DNA of 64,000 bases. It comes from Streptomyces sp. CB02414 (GTDB lineage Bacteria > Actinomycetota > Actinomycetes > Streptomycetales > Streptomycetaceae). The notes below the pieces were generated by a model that was not told where the DNA came from, did no database searches, and worked only from the letters and a program-made list of their open reading frames with translations. The stretch spans positions 112,699 to 176,698 of the forward strand of contig NZ_LIPF01000001.1 in NCBI RefSeq assembly GCF_001905385.1. Reading direction: 5' to 3'. Within the stretch, counting starts at the first letter, position 1, and the number at the start of each line of letters is the position of its first letter. The translations under genes were made by a program, and so were the position numbers. Shown piece by piece: positions 24,723 through 34,304 of this stretch.

Positions 24723-25979
24723 TCAGCCGAAGAAGTTCCGTACGTGCTCCAGACCGTCGACCAGGGCGTCGATCTCGGTCTGCGTGGAGTACAGATAGAA
24801 CGACGCTCGCGTGGTCGCAGGAATTCCGTAGCGCAGGCAGACGGGGCGGGCGCAGTGGTGGCCGACCCGGACCGCGATGCCCTGTTCGTCCAGGACCTGA
24901 CCGACGTCGTGGGGGTGGATGTCGCCGAGCGTGAAGCTGATCGCCGCGCCGCGCTCCTCGGCCGTGGTGGGGCCGATGATGCGCAGGTCCGGGACCTCCA
25001 GCAGCCGCTTGACGGCGTACTCCGTGAGCGCGTGCTCGTGGGCGAGGATCTTGTCCATGCCGATCGAGTTGAGATAGTCGATCGCCGCGCCCAGACCGAC
25101 CGCCTGCGCGACCGGCGGCGTGCCCGCCTCGAACTTGTGCGGCGCCGGGGCGTACGTGGACGAGTGCATCGAGACGGTCTCGATCATCTCGCCGCCGCCG
25201 AGGAACGGCGGGAGGTCCTCCAGCAGCTCCTGGCGGCCCCACAGGACGCCGATGCCGGTCGGGCCGCACATCTTGTGGCCGGTGAAGGCCACGAAGTCGG
25301 CCTGGAGGGCCTGGACGTCCAGTGGCATGTGCGGGGCGGCCTGGGAGGCGTCGACGCAGACGAGCGCGCCGACCTCCTGGGCGCGGCGCACGATCGCCTC
25401 GACCGGGTTCTGGGTGCCCAGGATGTTGGAGACCAGCACGAAGGAGACGATCTTCGTCTTCTCGGTGATGACCTCGTCGATGTTGGACAGGTCCAGGCGG
25501 CCGTCGTCGGTCAGGCCGAACCAGCGGAGCTTCGCGCCGGTGCGCTGCGCGAGCAGCTGCCACGGCACGATGTTGGAGTGGTGCTCCATCTCCGTGATGA
25601 CGATCTCGGTCTCGTGGTCCACGCGGTAGGGCTCGTCGGCCCAGCCCAGCATGTTGGCCACGAGGTTGAGGGACTCCGAGGCGTTCTTGGTGAAGATCAC
25701 CTCGTCGCGGGAGGGCGCGTTGATGAACTCCGCGACCTTGTCCCGCGCGCCCTCGTACAGCGCCGTGGCCTCCTCGGCGAGGACGTGCACGCCACGGTGG
25801 ACGTTGGCGTTGTGCTGCTCGTAGTACTCGTCGAGCACGTCGATGACCTGGCGCGGGGTCTGCGAGGTCGCGGCGTTGTCGAGGTAGACGAGCTTCTTAC
25901 CGTCGTGGAGCACGCGGTCCAGGATCGGGAAGTCCTTGCGGATCGCCTCGGTGTCGAGGAGGCCCGGCAGCTGTGTCAC
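24723..25979 (-). CDS. sufS: Cysteine desulfurase SufS
   Basis: 418 residues, PLP-dependent class V aminotransferase fold. It removes sulfur from cysteine and passes it to SufU. The N-terminus has YLDNAATSQTP, the PLP lysine lies in AFTGHKMCGPTG, and the active-site cysteine is in RVGHHCARPVC. The short RVGHHCARP loop is the type II (SufS) form rather than the IscS loop. The GTG start overlaps the sufC stop as GTGA. Confidence 0.93.
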   Translation of the reverse strand: MTQLPGLLDTEAIRKDFPILDRVLHDGKKLVYLDNAATSQTPRQVIDVLDEYYEQHNANVHRGVHVLAEEATALYEGARDKVAEFINAPSRDEVIFTKNASESLNLVANMLGWADEPYRVDHETEIVITEMEHHSNIVPWQLLAQRTGAKLRWFGLTDDGRLDLSNIDEVITEKTKIVSFVLVSNILGTQNPVEAIVRRAQEVGALVCVDASQAAPHMPLDVQALQADFVAFTGHKMCGPTGIGVLWGRQELLEDLPPFLGGGEMIETVSMHSSTYAPAPHKFEAGTPPVAQAVGLGAAIDYLNSIGMDKILAHEHALTEYAVKRLLEVPDLRIIGPTTAEERGAAISFTLGDIHPHDVGQVLDEQGIAVRVGHHCARPVCLRYGIPATTRASFYLYSTQTEIDALVDGLEHVRNFFG

Positions 25980-26740
25980 TCGGATGCGCCACCCTTCGTG
26001 TATGCCTCGTAGCCCTCGGCCTCCAGCTTGTCGGCCAGCTCGGCGCCGCCGGACTCGGCGATGCGGCCGTTGGCGAAGACGTGGACGTGGTCGGGCTTGA
26101 TGTAGCGCAGGATGCGCGTGTAGTGCGTGATCAGCAGGGTGCCGACCTCACCGGTCTCGCGGACCCGGTTGACGCCCTCGGAGACGACGCGCAGGGCGTC
26201 GACGTCGAGGCCGGAGTCGGTCTCGTCGAGGATCGCCATCTTCGGCTTGAGCAGCTCCAGCTGGAGGATCTCGTGGCGCTTCTTCTCACCGCCGGAGAAG
26301 CCCTCGTTGACGTTGCGCTCGGCGAAGGCGGGGTCCATGTTGAGGCGCTCCATGGCCTCCTTGACCTCCTTCACCCAGGTGCGCAGCTTGGGGGCCTCGC
26401 CGCGGACGGCGGTGGCGGAGGTGCGCAGGAAGTTGGAGACGGAGACGCCGGGGACCTCGACCGGGTACTGCATGGCGAGGAAGAGGCCGGCGCGGGCGCG
26501 CTCGTCGACGGACATCTCCAGGACGTCCTCGCCGTCGAGGGTGACGGTGCCGCCGGTGATCGTGTACTTGGGGTGACCCGCGAGGGAGTAGGCGAGGGTC
26601 GACTTGCCGGAGCCGTTGGGGCCCATGATGGCGTGCGTCTCGCCCTGCTTCACGGTGAGGTCGACGCCCTTGAGGATCTCCTTCGTGGCGTTGTCGGCCT
26701 CGACGGTGACGTGCAGGTCTCGGATTTCAAGCGTTGCCAT
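25976..26740 (-). CDS. sufC: SufC ATPase of the Fe-S scaffold complex
   Basis: 254 residues, ABC-type ATPase. Walker A GPNGSGKST (about 39-47), the ABC signature FSGGEKKRHEI, Walker B MAILDETDSGLD with the DETD variant characteristic of SufC, and the switch His in LITHYTRIL. It drives conformational change of the SufB-SufD scaffold in the cytoplasm; it is not a transporter. Confidence 0.94.
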   Translation of the reverse strand: MATLEIRDLHVTVEADNATKEILKGVDLTVKQGETHAIMGPNGSGKSTLAYSLAGHPKYTITGGTVTLDGEDVLEMSVDERARAGLFLAMQYPVEVPGVSVSNFLRTSATAVRGEAPKLRTWVKEVKEAMERLNMDPAFAERNVNEGFSGGEKKRHEILQLELLKPKMAILDETDSGLDVDALRVVSEGVNRVRETGEVGTLLITHYTRILRYIKPDHVHVFANGRIAESGGAELADKLEAEGYEAYTKGGASE

Positions 26741-26747
26741 GGGTGCC

Positions 26748-27065
26748 TCAGGACTCCTGGGTGAGGGAGACGAGCACGTCGTCCCCTTCGATCTTTACGG
26801 GGTATACGGGGACGGGGCGCGTCGCCGGCAGACTGTCGGGCTTGCCCGAGCGGAGGTCGAAGCGCGAGCCGTGCAGCCAGCACTCGATGTGGCAGTCGTC
26901 GACCTCGCCCTCGGCGAGCGAGACGTTCGCGTGCGAGCAGATGTCGTGGATCGCGAAGACCTCGCCCTCGGTGCGCACGACGGAGATCGGCGTGCCGTCG
27001 AGTTCCACCCGCTTGGGGGTGTCCTCCTCCAGCTCGCCCGCTCCACAGACGCGTACGAAGGTCAT
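26748..27065 (-). CDS. Rieske-type [2Fe-2S] ferredoxin in the suf operon
   Basis: 105 residues. The two cluster-binding motifs are CSHANVSL (C-x-H) and CWLHGSRFD (C-x2-H), as in non-heme dioxygenase ferredoxins. It overlaps sufD as ATGA. Its position inside actinobacterial suf operons is conserved in my recollection; it may supply electrons during cluster assembly, but this role is inferred. Confidence 0.88.
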   Translation of the reverse strand: MTFVRVCGAGELEEDTPKRVELDGTPISVVRTEGEVFAIHDICSHANVSLAEGEVDDCHIECWLHGSRFDLRSGKPDSLPATRPVPVYPVKIEGDDVLVSLTQES

Positions 27066-28252
27066 GCGACCGACGCCTCCAGCTCCTCTTCGATCTTCGC
27101 GAGCAGGCGCTCCTCGATGTCCGGGACGCCGATCTGCTGGACCAGCTCGGCGAAGAAGCCGCGGACCACCAGGCGGCGGGCGTCGATCTCGGGGATGCCG
27201 CGCGCCATCAGGTAGAAGAGCTGCTCGTCGTCGAAGCGGCCGGTCGCGGAGGCGTGGCCGGCGCCGACGATCTCACCGGTCTCGATCTCCAGGTTCGGCA
27301 CGGAGTCGACCCGCGCGCCGTCGGTGAGGACGAGGTTGCGGTTCATCTCGTAGGTGTCGGTGCCCTCGGCCTTGGCCTCGATGAGCACGTCGCCGATCCA
27401 GACCGCGTGCGCGTCGTCGCCCTGGAGCGCGCCCTTGTAGACGACGTTGGACTTGCAGTGCGGGACGTTGTGGTCGACCAGGAGGCGGTGCTCCTGGTGC
27501 TGGCCCTGGTCGGTGAAGTACAGGCCGAACAGCTCGGCCTCGCCGCCGGGACCGGCGTACTGCACGCGCGGGTGGAGGCGGACGACGTCGCCGCCGAAGG
27601 TGACGACGACCGACTTGAAGCTCGCGTCGCGGCCGACGAGGGCGTTGTGCTGGCCCACGTGCACGGCCTTGGCGTCCCAGTCCTGGACGGAGACGACGGT
27701 GAGCTTGGCGCCGTCGCCGAGGACGTACTCGACGTTGGCGGCGAGCACCGCGTCACCGGTGTGGTCGATGACCACGACGGCCTCGGCGAAGGCCTCCAGC
27801 TCGATGACCTGGTGGGCGTAGGCCGTGCCGCCCTCGCCGTGCACGGCGATGCGGACGGGCTCGGTCAGCACCGTCTCCTTGGGCACGGTGATCACGCCGG
27901 CCTGCGCGAAGGCGGTGTACGCCTGGGCGGCGACGCGGTCCACGGGCTTGCCGGTGCGGCCGAGCCGGGCGTCGTCGCGGCCGACGGTCTCGACGGTGAC
28001 GCCCTCGGGGGCCTCGACGGCGACCTTGACGCCCTCGCCGGTGGCGGTGGCGGTGCCGTCGTGCAGGCCGCGCAGCCGCTCCAGCGGGGTGAAGCGCCAC
28101 TCCTCCTCGCGGCCGTGCGGGACCGGGAAGTCCGCCACGTCGAAGGACGGGGGCGCGCTCATGCGCGTGGCGACGGTCGAGTCGGCCTCGGCGGCCACCG
28201 CGATCGCACCGGCGGTGGTGGAGCCCACCGGGATGTTCTGAGCCTCAGCCAT
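27062..28252 (-). CDS. sufD: SufD scaffold subunit
   Basis: 396 residues. The C-terminal right-handed beta-helix of the SufB/SufD family is recognisable from HRLLVDHNVPHCKSNVVYKG and ends with SATGRFDDEQLFYLMARGIP. SufD partners SufB and SufC in the Fe-S scaffold complex and supports iron acquisition. It lies 82 bases downstream of sufB in the operon. Confidence 0.92.
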   Translation of the reverse strand: MAEAQNIPVGSTTAGAIAVAAEADSTVATRMSAPPSFDVADFPVPHGREEEWRFTPLERLRGLHDGTATATGEGVKVAVEAPEGVTVETVGRDDARLGRTGKPVDRVAAQAYTAFAQAGVITVPKETVLTEPVRIAVHGEGGTAYAHQVIELEAFAEAVVVIDHTGDAVLAANVEYVLGDGAKLTVVSVQDWDAKAVHVGQHNALVGRDASFKSVVVTFGGDVVRLHPRVQYAGPGGEAELFGLYFTDQGQHQEHRLLVDHNVPHCKSNVVYKGALQGDDAHAVWIGDVLIEAKAEGTDTYEMNRNLVLTDGARVDSVPNLEIETGEIVGAGHASATGRFDDEQLFYLMARGIPEIDARRLVVRGFFAELVQQIGVPDIEERLLAKIEEELEASVA

Positions 28253-28334
28253 GGCTGTCGTAGTGCTCGCTTTCCGTTACGTATGGGGCTGGATGGGACG
28301 GCGGGGCGGCCGGTGGGCCGCCCCCGGCCGGTGA

Positions 28335-29756
28335 CTAGCCGACCGCGCCTTCCATCTGGAGCTCGATCAGCCGGTTGAGTTCGAGCGCGTACTCCATCGG
28401 CAGCTCCTTGGCGATCGGCTCGACGAAGCCGCGCACGATCATGGCCATCGCCTCGTCCTCGGACAGGCCGCGGCTCATCAGGTAGAAGAGCTGGTCCTCG
28501 GAGACCTTGGAGACGGTCGCCTCGTGGCCCATGGACACGTCGTCCTCGCGGACGTCCACGTAGGGGTAGGTGTCCGAGCGGGAGATGGTGTCGACGAGCA
28601 GCGCGTCGCAGAGCACGTTGGACTTGGCGCCCGGGGCGCCCTCACCGATCTCGATCAGGCCGCGGTAGGAGGTGCGGCCGCCGCCTCGCGCCACCGACTT
28701 GGAGACGATGTTGGAGGACGTGTTCGGGGCCATGTGGACCATCTTGGCGCCGGCGTCCTGGTGCTGGCCCTCGCCCGCGAAGGCGATGGACAGGGTCTCG
28801 CCCTTGGCGTGCTCGCCCATCAGGTAGACGGCCGGGTACTTCATCGTCACCTTGGAGCCGATGTTGCCGTCGATCCACTCCATGGTCGCGCCCTCGTACG
28901 CCACGGCGCGCTTGGTGACCAGGTTGTAGACGTTGTTCGACCAGTTCTGGATGGTCGTGTAGCGGCAGCGGGCGTTCTTCTTGACGATGATCTCGACGAC
29001 CGCGGAGTGCAGGGAGTCCGACTTGTAGATCGGCGCCGTGCAGCCCTCGACGTAGTGCACGTAGGCACCCTCGTCGACGATGATCAGGGTCCGCTCGAAC
29101 TGGCCCATGTTCTCCGTGTTGATGCGGAAGTAGGCCTGGAGCGGGATCTCGACGTGCACGCCCTTCGGCACGTAGATGAAGGAGCCGCCGGACCACACGG
29201 CCGTGTTCAGCGCGGCGAACTTGTTGTCACCGGCGGGGATGACGGTGCCGAAGTACTCCTTGAAGAGCTCCGGGTGCTCCTTCAGCGCGGTGTCGGTGTC
29301 GAGGAAGATGACGCCCTGCTCCTCCAGGTCCTCGCGGATCTGGTGGTAGACGACCTCCGACTCGTACTGGGCGGCGACACCGGCCACGAGGCGCTGCTTC
29401 TCCGCCTCGGGGATGCCGAGCTTGTCGTACGTGTTCTTGATGTCCTCGGGCAGGTCCTCCCAGGACTCCGCCTGCTTCTCCGTGGAGCGCACGAAGTACT
29501 TGATGTTGTCGAAGTCGATGCCCGAGAGGTCCGAGCCCCAGTTGGGCATGGGCTTCTTCTCGAAGAGCTTGAGGCCCTTGAGGCGGAGCTTGGTCATCCA
29601 CTCCGGCTCGGACTTCTTGTCGGAGATGTCCCGGACGACGTCCTCGTCGATGCCGCGCCTGGCAGAGGCGCCGGCCGTGTCGGAGTCGGCCCAGCCGTAC
29701 TCGTACTTGCCCAGGCCCTCGAGCTCAGGGTGAGCAGTCTCCGTGGGGAGAGTCAT
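28335..29756 (-). CDS. sufB: SufB Fe-S cluster scaffold
   Basis: 473 residues, the core scaffold on which the cluster is built. Family landmarks are [10 protein letters not shown] at the start, [36 protein letters not shown] with the cysteine lying in the beta-helix, [17 protein letters not shown] and the C-terminal [17 protein letters not shown]. The ATG overlaps the sufR stop, coupling regulator and first structural gene. Confidence 0.94.
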   Translation of the reverse strand: MTLPTETAHPELEGLGKYEYGWADSDTAGASARRGIDEDVVRDISDKKSEPEWMTKLRLKGLKLFEKKPMPNWGSDLSGIDFDNIKYFVRSTEKQAESWEDLPEDIKNTYDKLGIPEAEKQRLVAGVAAQYESEVVYHQIREDLEEQGVIFLDTDTALKEHPELFKEYFGTVIPAGDNKFAALNTAVWSGGSFIYVPKGVHVEIPLQAYFRINTENMGQFERTLIIVDEGAYVHYVEGCTAPIYKSDSLHSAVVEIIVKKNARCRYTTIQNWSNNVYNLVTKRAVAYEGATMEWIDGNIGSKVTMKYPAVYLMGEHAKGETLSIAFAGEGQHQDAGAKMVHMAPNTSSNIVSKSVARGGGRTSYRGLIEIGEGAPGAKSNVLCDALLVDTISRSDTYPYVDVREDDVSMGHEATVSKVSEDQLFYLMSRGLSEDEAMAMIVRGFVEPIAKELPMEYALELNRLIELQMEGAVG

Positions 29757-30550
29757 GCGGGGTTCCTCCCGGCCGTGCTTGCAGATGCGTTAGCGGTATT
29801 CGTGGGCGCCTGCGCCGCGGGTGGCGGCGCGTGCGAAGTCTTCGGAATGAACGTGGTGCAGACCCCGTCGCCGTGCGCGATGGTCGCGAGCCGCTGCACA
29901 TGTGTACCGAGCAGCTCGGCGAAAAATTCCGTCTCCGCCTCGCACAGCTGCGGAAACTGCTCGGCGACGTGGGCGACCGGGCAGTGGTGCTGGCACAGCT
30001 GCTCGCCCTGCTGGGGCCGGGGTGCGCTCCGCGCGACAGCAGCGTACCCGTCCGCGCTCAGGGCCTTGGCCAGCGCTTCCGTGCGCTTCTCGGGCGGCAC
30101 GGACTCGACCGCCTTGCGGTACGCGCCCGCCTGGCCGGCGATGCGGGCCCGGGCGAAGGCGGCGATCGCCTTCTCCCCGCCCTCCTGCTCGGCGATCCAG
30201 CGCAGGGCGTCCGCGGCCAGCTTGTCGTACGACTGGTCGAAGGCGTCCCGGCCGCAGTCGGTGAGCGCGAAGACCTTGGCCGGCCGTCCGCGCGTGCGCG
30301 TGCCGTAGACCCGCTGCTCGCGGGCCTCGACCACGTCGTCGGCGACCAGCGCATCGAGGTGGCGCCGGACGGCGGCCTGGGTCAGCCCCAGACGCCCGGC
30401 GAGCTCGGCGACGGTCGACGGCCCGTGGTCCAGGATGGAGCGCGCGACGCGGTTGCGGGTGGACCGCTCACCGGTCGCGAGTTCCTCCTGCGGAGCCTCG
30501 CCAACGTTTTTCACAACGCCATTGTTGCGTAATTCCTCGGAGCCGGGCAA
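29753..30550 (-). CDS. sufR: SufR-type iron-sulfur-sensing repressor of suf
   Basis: 265 residues. The N-terminal winged helix-turn-helix reads [20 protein letters not shown] with the wing [15 protein letters not shown]. The sensor part has the cysteines expected to hold a 4Fe-4S cluster in [10 protein letters not shown] and QLCEAETEF. Holo-SufR is known in related bacteria to repress suf and release under iron or redox stress. It heads the operon and shares ATGA with sufB. A start at the internal GTG 11 codons later is possible. Confidence 0.88.
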   Translation of the reverse strand: MPGSEELRNNGVVKNVGEAPQEELATGERSTRNRVARSILDHGPSTVAELAGRLGLTQAAVRRHLDALVADDVVEAREQRVYGTRTRGRPAKVFALTDCGRDAFDQSYDKLAADALRWIAEQEGGEKAIAAFARARIAGQAGAYRKAVESVPPEKRTEALAKALSADGYAAVARSAPRPQQGEQLCQHHCPVAHVAEQFPQLCEAETEFFAELLGTHVQRLATIAHGDGVCTTFIPKTSHAPPPAAQAPTNTANASASTAGRNPA

Positions 30551-30586
30551 GCCGCGACCGGATCACCGGAAGGTGCCCTGCGTCAC

Positions 30587-30633
30587 TTAGGCATACCTAA
30601 TCTGACCTGCGGAAACGATCTTTGATCGATCAA
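30587..30633. promoter_or_regulatory. Two palindromes between sufR and the divergent acetyltransferase gene
   Basis: TTAGG-CATA-CCTAA (30587-30600) and the perfect 12-bp palindrome TTGATCGATCAA (30622-30633) lie in the 124-bp divergent region. The first resembles half of a DtxR/IdeR iron box but with too short a centre. SufR autoregulation is the likeliest use of one of them; which one is not decidable here. Confidence 0.45.
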
Positions 30634-30674
30634 TCGGGTGGCGCCCGGGCCGACGCTGCGGGACACTCCCCGGC

Positions 30675-31463
30675 ATGTCCGCACCCCCTCCCACCGGCCC
30701 GCTCGTCACCCGCGGCGCGATCGCCGCCGGGCTGCGCGAGCTGGGTGTGCGCAGTGACGACACGCTCCTCGTGCACTCGTCCCTCAGCTCCCTCGGATGG
30801 GTCTGCGGAGGGCCCGTCGCGGTGGTCCAGGGGCTGCTCGACGCGCTCGGTCCGGACGGCACCCTGGTGGTCCCCACCCAGACCGGCGACCTCTCGGACC
30901 CGGCGCTGTGGCGCAGCCCGCCGGTGCCCGAGGAGTGGTGGGACACCGTCCGCGCCGCGATGCCCGCCTACGACCCGCTGATCACGCCCTCGCGCGGGGT
31001 CGGCGTGCTCCCCGAGACCGTGCGCACCTGGCCGGGCGCCCTGCGCAGCGCGCACCCGCAGACGTCGTTCGCCGCCGTCGGCCCGCGCGCCGCCGAGGTC
31101 GTCGCCGGGCACTCGACGGACTGCCGGCTCGGTGAGCGCAGTCCGCTGGCGGCTCTGGAGCGGATGGGCGCCCGGGTGCTGCTGCTCGGCGCCGGCTACG
31201 AGGCGTGCACCGGCTTCCACCTCGCCGAGTACCGGATTCCCTCCCCGCTGGTGGAGGTGGGGCGGCCGGGTCCGGTGGGCTGGGAGCGGGTCACCGAGGT
31301 GTCGATCACCTCGGAGCGGTTCGACGAACTGGGCGACGACTTCGAACGGGACCGGCCCGTCCTGCGCGGGCGGGTCGGCGCGGCGGTGGCCCGCCTCTTC
31401 CCGCTGGCCGACGCCGTCGCGTACGCGGAACGGTGGCTGCCGCTGCACCGGCCGCGGGAGTGA
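30675..31463 (+). CDS. AAC(3)-family aminoglycoside N-acetyltransferase-like protein
   Basis: 262 residues, Antibiotic_NAT family. Conserved blocks are LLVHSSLSSLGWVCGG, GTLVVPTQTGDLSDP, SAHPQTSFAAVGPRA and GERSPLAAL. Family members use acetyl-CoA to modify the 3-amino group of 2-deoxystreptamine antibiotics. Streptomyces genomes also carry homologues not tied to resistance, and nothing nearby suggests an antibiotic cluster, so the physiological substrate is open. Confidence 0.85.
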   Translation: MSAPPPTGPLVTRGAIAAGLRELGVRSDDTLLVHSSLSSLGWVCGGPVAVVQGLLDALGPDGTLVVPTQTGDLSDPALWRSPPVPEEWWDTVRAAMPAYDPLITPSRGVGVLPETVRTWPGALRSAHPQTSFAAVGPRAAEVVAGHSTDCRLGERSPLAALERMGARVLLLGAGYEACTGFHLAEYRIPSPLVEVGRPGPVGWERVTEVSITSERFDELGDDFERDRPVLRGRVGAAVARLFPLADAVAYAERWLPLHRPRE

Positions 31464-31548
31464 GCGACCGGGCGTTCACCGGCCCGTGAGGGGGACTTCC
31501 CGCACCCCCACGCCCGGCTCCTGCCCCGCCTACCTAGACTCGTGACCC

Positions 31549-32472
31549 ATGCGAAGCGAGCCCGTGGTCCAGGTCCAGGCCCTGGTGAAGCGGTACGGCA
31601 CGAAGACCGCGGTGGACGGCCTCGACCTGGTGGCCCGGGCGGGTGTCACCGCCGTACTCGGCCCCAACGGAGCCGGCAAGACGACCACGGTCGAGACCTG
31701 CGAGGGGTACCGGAGGCCGGACTCCGGCACGGTGCGCGTCCTGGGCCTCGACCCGGTACGCCAGGGCGGCGAGCTGCGGCCCCGGATCGGCGTGATGCTC
31801 CAGTCCGGCGGCGTCTACTCCGGCGCCCGCGCCGACGAGATGCTGCGCCACGTGGCGAAGCTCCACGCCCACCCGCTGGACGTGGACGCGCTGATCGAAC
31901 GGCTGGGACTCGGCTCGTGCGGCCGGACCACCTACCGCAGGCTCTCCGGCGGCCAGCAGCAGCGGCTCGCCCTCGCGATGGCCGTGGTCGGGCGCCCCGA
32001 GCTGGTGTTCCTGGACGAGCCGACCGCCGGACTCGACCCGCAGGCCCGCCGCGCCACCTGGGACCTCGTGCGGGACCTGCGCACCGACGGCGTGTCCGTC
32101 ATCCTCACCACCCACCACATGGACGAGGCCGAGCAGCTCGCGGACGACGTCGCCGTCATCGACAACGGCCGGGTCATCGCCCAGGGCTCCCCCGAGGAGC
32201 TGTGCCGGGGCGGTGCCGAGAACACCCTGCGCTTCACCGGCCGCCCCGGACTCGACGTCGCCTCGCTGCTCAAGGCGCTGCCCGCCGACTCCTCGGCCGC
32301 CGAGCTGACGCCGGGCACCTACCGGGTCAACGGCAAGGTCGACCCGCAGCTCCTCGCCACCGTGACGTCCTGGTGCGCCCAGCACGGGGTGATGCCGGAC
32401 CGGATCTCGGTGGAACGGCACACCCTGGAGGACGTCTTCCTGGAACTCACGGGCAAGGAACTGCGCTCATGA
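31549..32472 (+). CDS. ABC exporter ATP-binding protein
   Basis: 307 residues. Walker A GPNGAGKTTT (about 42-51), Q loop VMLQSGG, signature LSGGQQQRL, Walker B LVFLDEPTAGLD and switch His in TTHHMDEAEQ place it among DrrA/CcmA-type exporters. A TAGACT -10 (31535-31540) ends eight bases before the ATG, so the transcript is probably leaderless. The stop overlaps the permease start as ATGA. In actinobacteria a similar pair precedes ctaA; the cargo is unknown. Confidence 0.9.
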   Translation: MRSEPVVQVQALVKRYGTKTAVDGLDLVARAGVTAVLGPNGAGKTTTVETCEGYRRPDSGTVRVLGLDPVRQGGELRPRIGVMLQSGGVYSGARADEMLRHVAKLHAHPLDVDALIERLGLGSCGRTTYRRLSGGQQQRLALAMAVVGRPELVFLDEPTAGLDPQARRATWDLVRDLRTDGVSVILTTHHMDEAEQLADDVAVIDNGRVIAQGSPEELCRGGAENTLRFTGRPGLDVASLLKALPADSSAAELTPGTYRVNGKVDPQLLATVTSWCAQHGVMPDRISVERHTLEDVFLELTGKELRS

Positions 32473-33242
32473 CGACGACCACCGGCACCTACACGCCGAA
32501 GCCCGGCGCCGCGCCGCTCGGCCGCATGATCGCCGCGCAGGCCGCGCTCGAGACGAAGATGCTGCTGCGCAACGGCGAGCAGCTGCTCCTCACGGTGATC
32601 ATCCCGACGCTGCTGCTGGTGCTGTTCAGCACCGTCGACATCGTCGACACCGGGGCGGGCGAGGCCGTCGACTTCCTGGCGCCCGGCATCCTGGCGCTCG
32701 CCGTGCTGTCGACGGCGTTCACCGGGCAGGCCATCGCGACCGGCTTCGAACGGCGGTACGGGGTGCTGAAGCGGCTGGCCGCGTCCCCGTTGCCGCGCTG
32801 GGGGCTGATGACCGCGAAGACGCTGGCCGTGCTGGTCACCGAGGTGCTCCAGATCGTCCTGCTGACCGTGATCGCCTTCGCGCTGGGCTGGTCGCCGCAG
32901 GGCAACCCGTTCGCCGTGCTGCTGCTCCTGGTCCTCGGCACGGCCGCCTTCTCCGGGCTAGGGCTGCTCATGGCGGGCACGCTGAAGGCCGAGGCGACGC
33001 TGGCCGCCGCCAACCTGGTCTTCCTGCTGCTGCTCGTCGGCGGCGGGGTGATCGTGCCGCTGGACAAGTTCCCGGACGCGGCGCAGAGCGTGCTGGGGCT
33101 GCTGCCGATCTCCGCCCTGTCGGACGGCCTGCGGGACGTGCTCCAGCACGGGGCCGGGATGCCGTGGGGCGACCTGGGCATCCTCGCCGTCTGGGGCGTC
33201 GTGGGGATCGCGGCGGCCGGGAAGTTCTTCCGCTGGGAGTAG
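32469..33242 (+). CDS. ABC-2 type exporter permease
   Basis: 257 residues with six membrane segments (about 42-60, 70-95, 115-140, 150-172, 180-200, 230-250). The FERRYGVLKRLAASPLPR loop is the ABC-2 cytoplasmic signature. It forms a transporter with the ATPase it overlaps. The pair sits between an acetyltransferase and ctaA; a link to heme or copper handling cannot be shown from sequence. Confidence 0.9.
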   Translation: MTTTTGTYTPKPGAAPLGRMIAAQAALETKMLLRNGEQLLLTVIIPTLLLVLFSTVDIVDTGAGEAVDFLAPGILALAVLSTAFTGQAIATGFERRYGVLKRLAASPLPRWGLMTAKTLAVLVTEVLQIVLLTVIAFALGWSPQGNPFAVLLLLVLGTAAFSGLGLLMAGTLKAEATLAAANLVFLLLLVGGGVIVPLDKFPDAAQSVLGLLPISALSDGLRDVLQHGAGMPWGDLGILAVWGVVGIAAAGKFFRWE

Positions 33243-33305
33243 GGACGCGATGCTGGAACCGACCCTCGTGAAAGCGTGCACAAGCAGGCGCCTACGATGG
33301 ACGGC

Positions 33306-34304
33306 GTGCCAAACGTGACCCGCGCCGACGCCGCAGCCGCCGTGCGCAACCCGCTCGCCTTCATCGCCGCACGCTGGACCCCGGATCCCCGGACGGTCCG
33401 GCGGGCGGCCCTCGTCGCACTCGTCATGTCGGTGGTCATCGTGGTCACCGGCGGCGCGGTGCGCCTGACCGGCTCGGGCCTCGGCTGCCCGACCTGGCCC
33501 AAGTGCACCGAGGACTCGCTCACCAACACCAGCGAGATGGGCATCCACGGCGTCATCGAGTTCGGCAACCGCCTGCTGACCTACGTGCTGTGCGCGGCGG
33601 TCGGCTGGGCGATCATCGCCGCGCGGTCGCAGAAGCCGTTCCGGCGCAGCCTGACGCGGCTGGGCTGGGCGCAGTTCTGGATCGTGATGGGCAACGCCAT
33701 CCTCGGCGGCATCGTGGTCCTCGTCGGCCTCAACCCGTACACGGTCGCCGCGCACTTCCTGCTCTCCACCGCGCTGATCGCGGTCGCCACGGCGATGTGG
33801 CAGCGCACCCGGGAGGGCGACGCGGCACCGCGCCCCCTGGTCGGCAAGGCGATCCAGCAGCTGGTGTGGGTGCTGGTCGTGGTCTCCGTGCTGCTGATCG
33901 CGGTCGGCACCGTGGTGACCGGCGCGGGCCCGCACGCGGGCGACTCCAGCGAGGTCCCGCGGATGCCCGTCGACTGGGAGACGGTGAGCAAGGTGCACGC
34001 CGTGCTGGCGTGGGTCGTGGTCACGCTGACGTTCGCGCTGTGGTTCGTGCTGAAGGCGGTCGACGCGCCGAAGGGCCCGCTGGCCCGTACCCGCGACCTC
34101 TTCCTGGTGCTGCTCGCGCAGGGCGTCATCGGCTATGTGCAGTACTTCACCGACCTCCCGGAGGTCCTGGTCGGGCTGCACATGTTGGGTTCGTGCCTGG
34201 TGTGGATCGCGACACTGAGGGTGCTGCTGGCGCTGCGCGAGCGGCCGCAGGACACGGCCGGCGTGCCCGGACCGGCGGTCGAGGCGACGCTCACCCGGGC
34301 CTGA
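33306..34304 (+). CDS. ctaA: Heme A synthase CtaA
   Basis: 332 residues, eight predicted membrane helices. It oxidises the C8 methyl of heme O to give heme A for cytochrome aa3 oxidase. Heme-ligand histidines appear in HGVIEFGNRLL, AAHFLLSTAL, KVHAVLAWVV and GLHMLGSCLV, and CPTWPKC carries the extracellular cysteine pair. The GTG is chosen because TACGAT (33293-33298) is a good -10 ending seven bases before it, implying a leaderless mRNA; ATG at 33297 or GTG at 33276 are alternatives. The last 14 bases overlap the converging amidohydrolase gene. Confidence 0.9.
   Translation: MPNVTRADAAAAVRNPLAFIAARWTPDPRTVRRAALVALVMSVVIVVTGGAVRLTGSGLGCPTWPKCTEDSLTNTSEMGIHGVIEFGNRLLTYVLCAAVGWAIIAARSQKPFRRSLTRLGWAQFWIVMGNAILGGIVVLVGLNPYTVAAHFLLSTALIAVATAMWQRTREGDAAPRPLVGKAIQQLVWVLVVVSVLLIAVGTVVTGAGPHAGDSSEVPRMPVDWETVSKVHAVLAWVVVTLTFALWFVLKAVDAPKGPLARTRDLFLVLLAQGVIGYVQYFTDLPEVLVGLHMLGSCLVWIATLRVLLALRERPQDTAGVPGPAVEATLTRA

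Noticed and set aside
30587..30600. TTAGG/CCTAA palindrome as a DmdR/IdeR iron box
   Set aside because: DtxR-type boxes have nine bases between these arms; here there are four.
30675..31463. Acetyltransferase as evidence of an aminoglycoside biosynthetic cluster
   Set aside because: No biosynthetic gene surrounds it; its neighbours are suf, ABC exporter and heme A genes.
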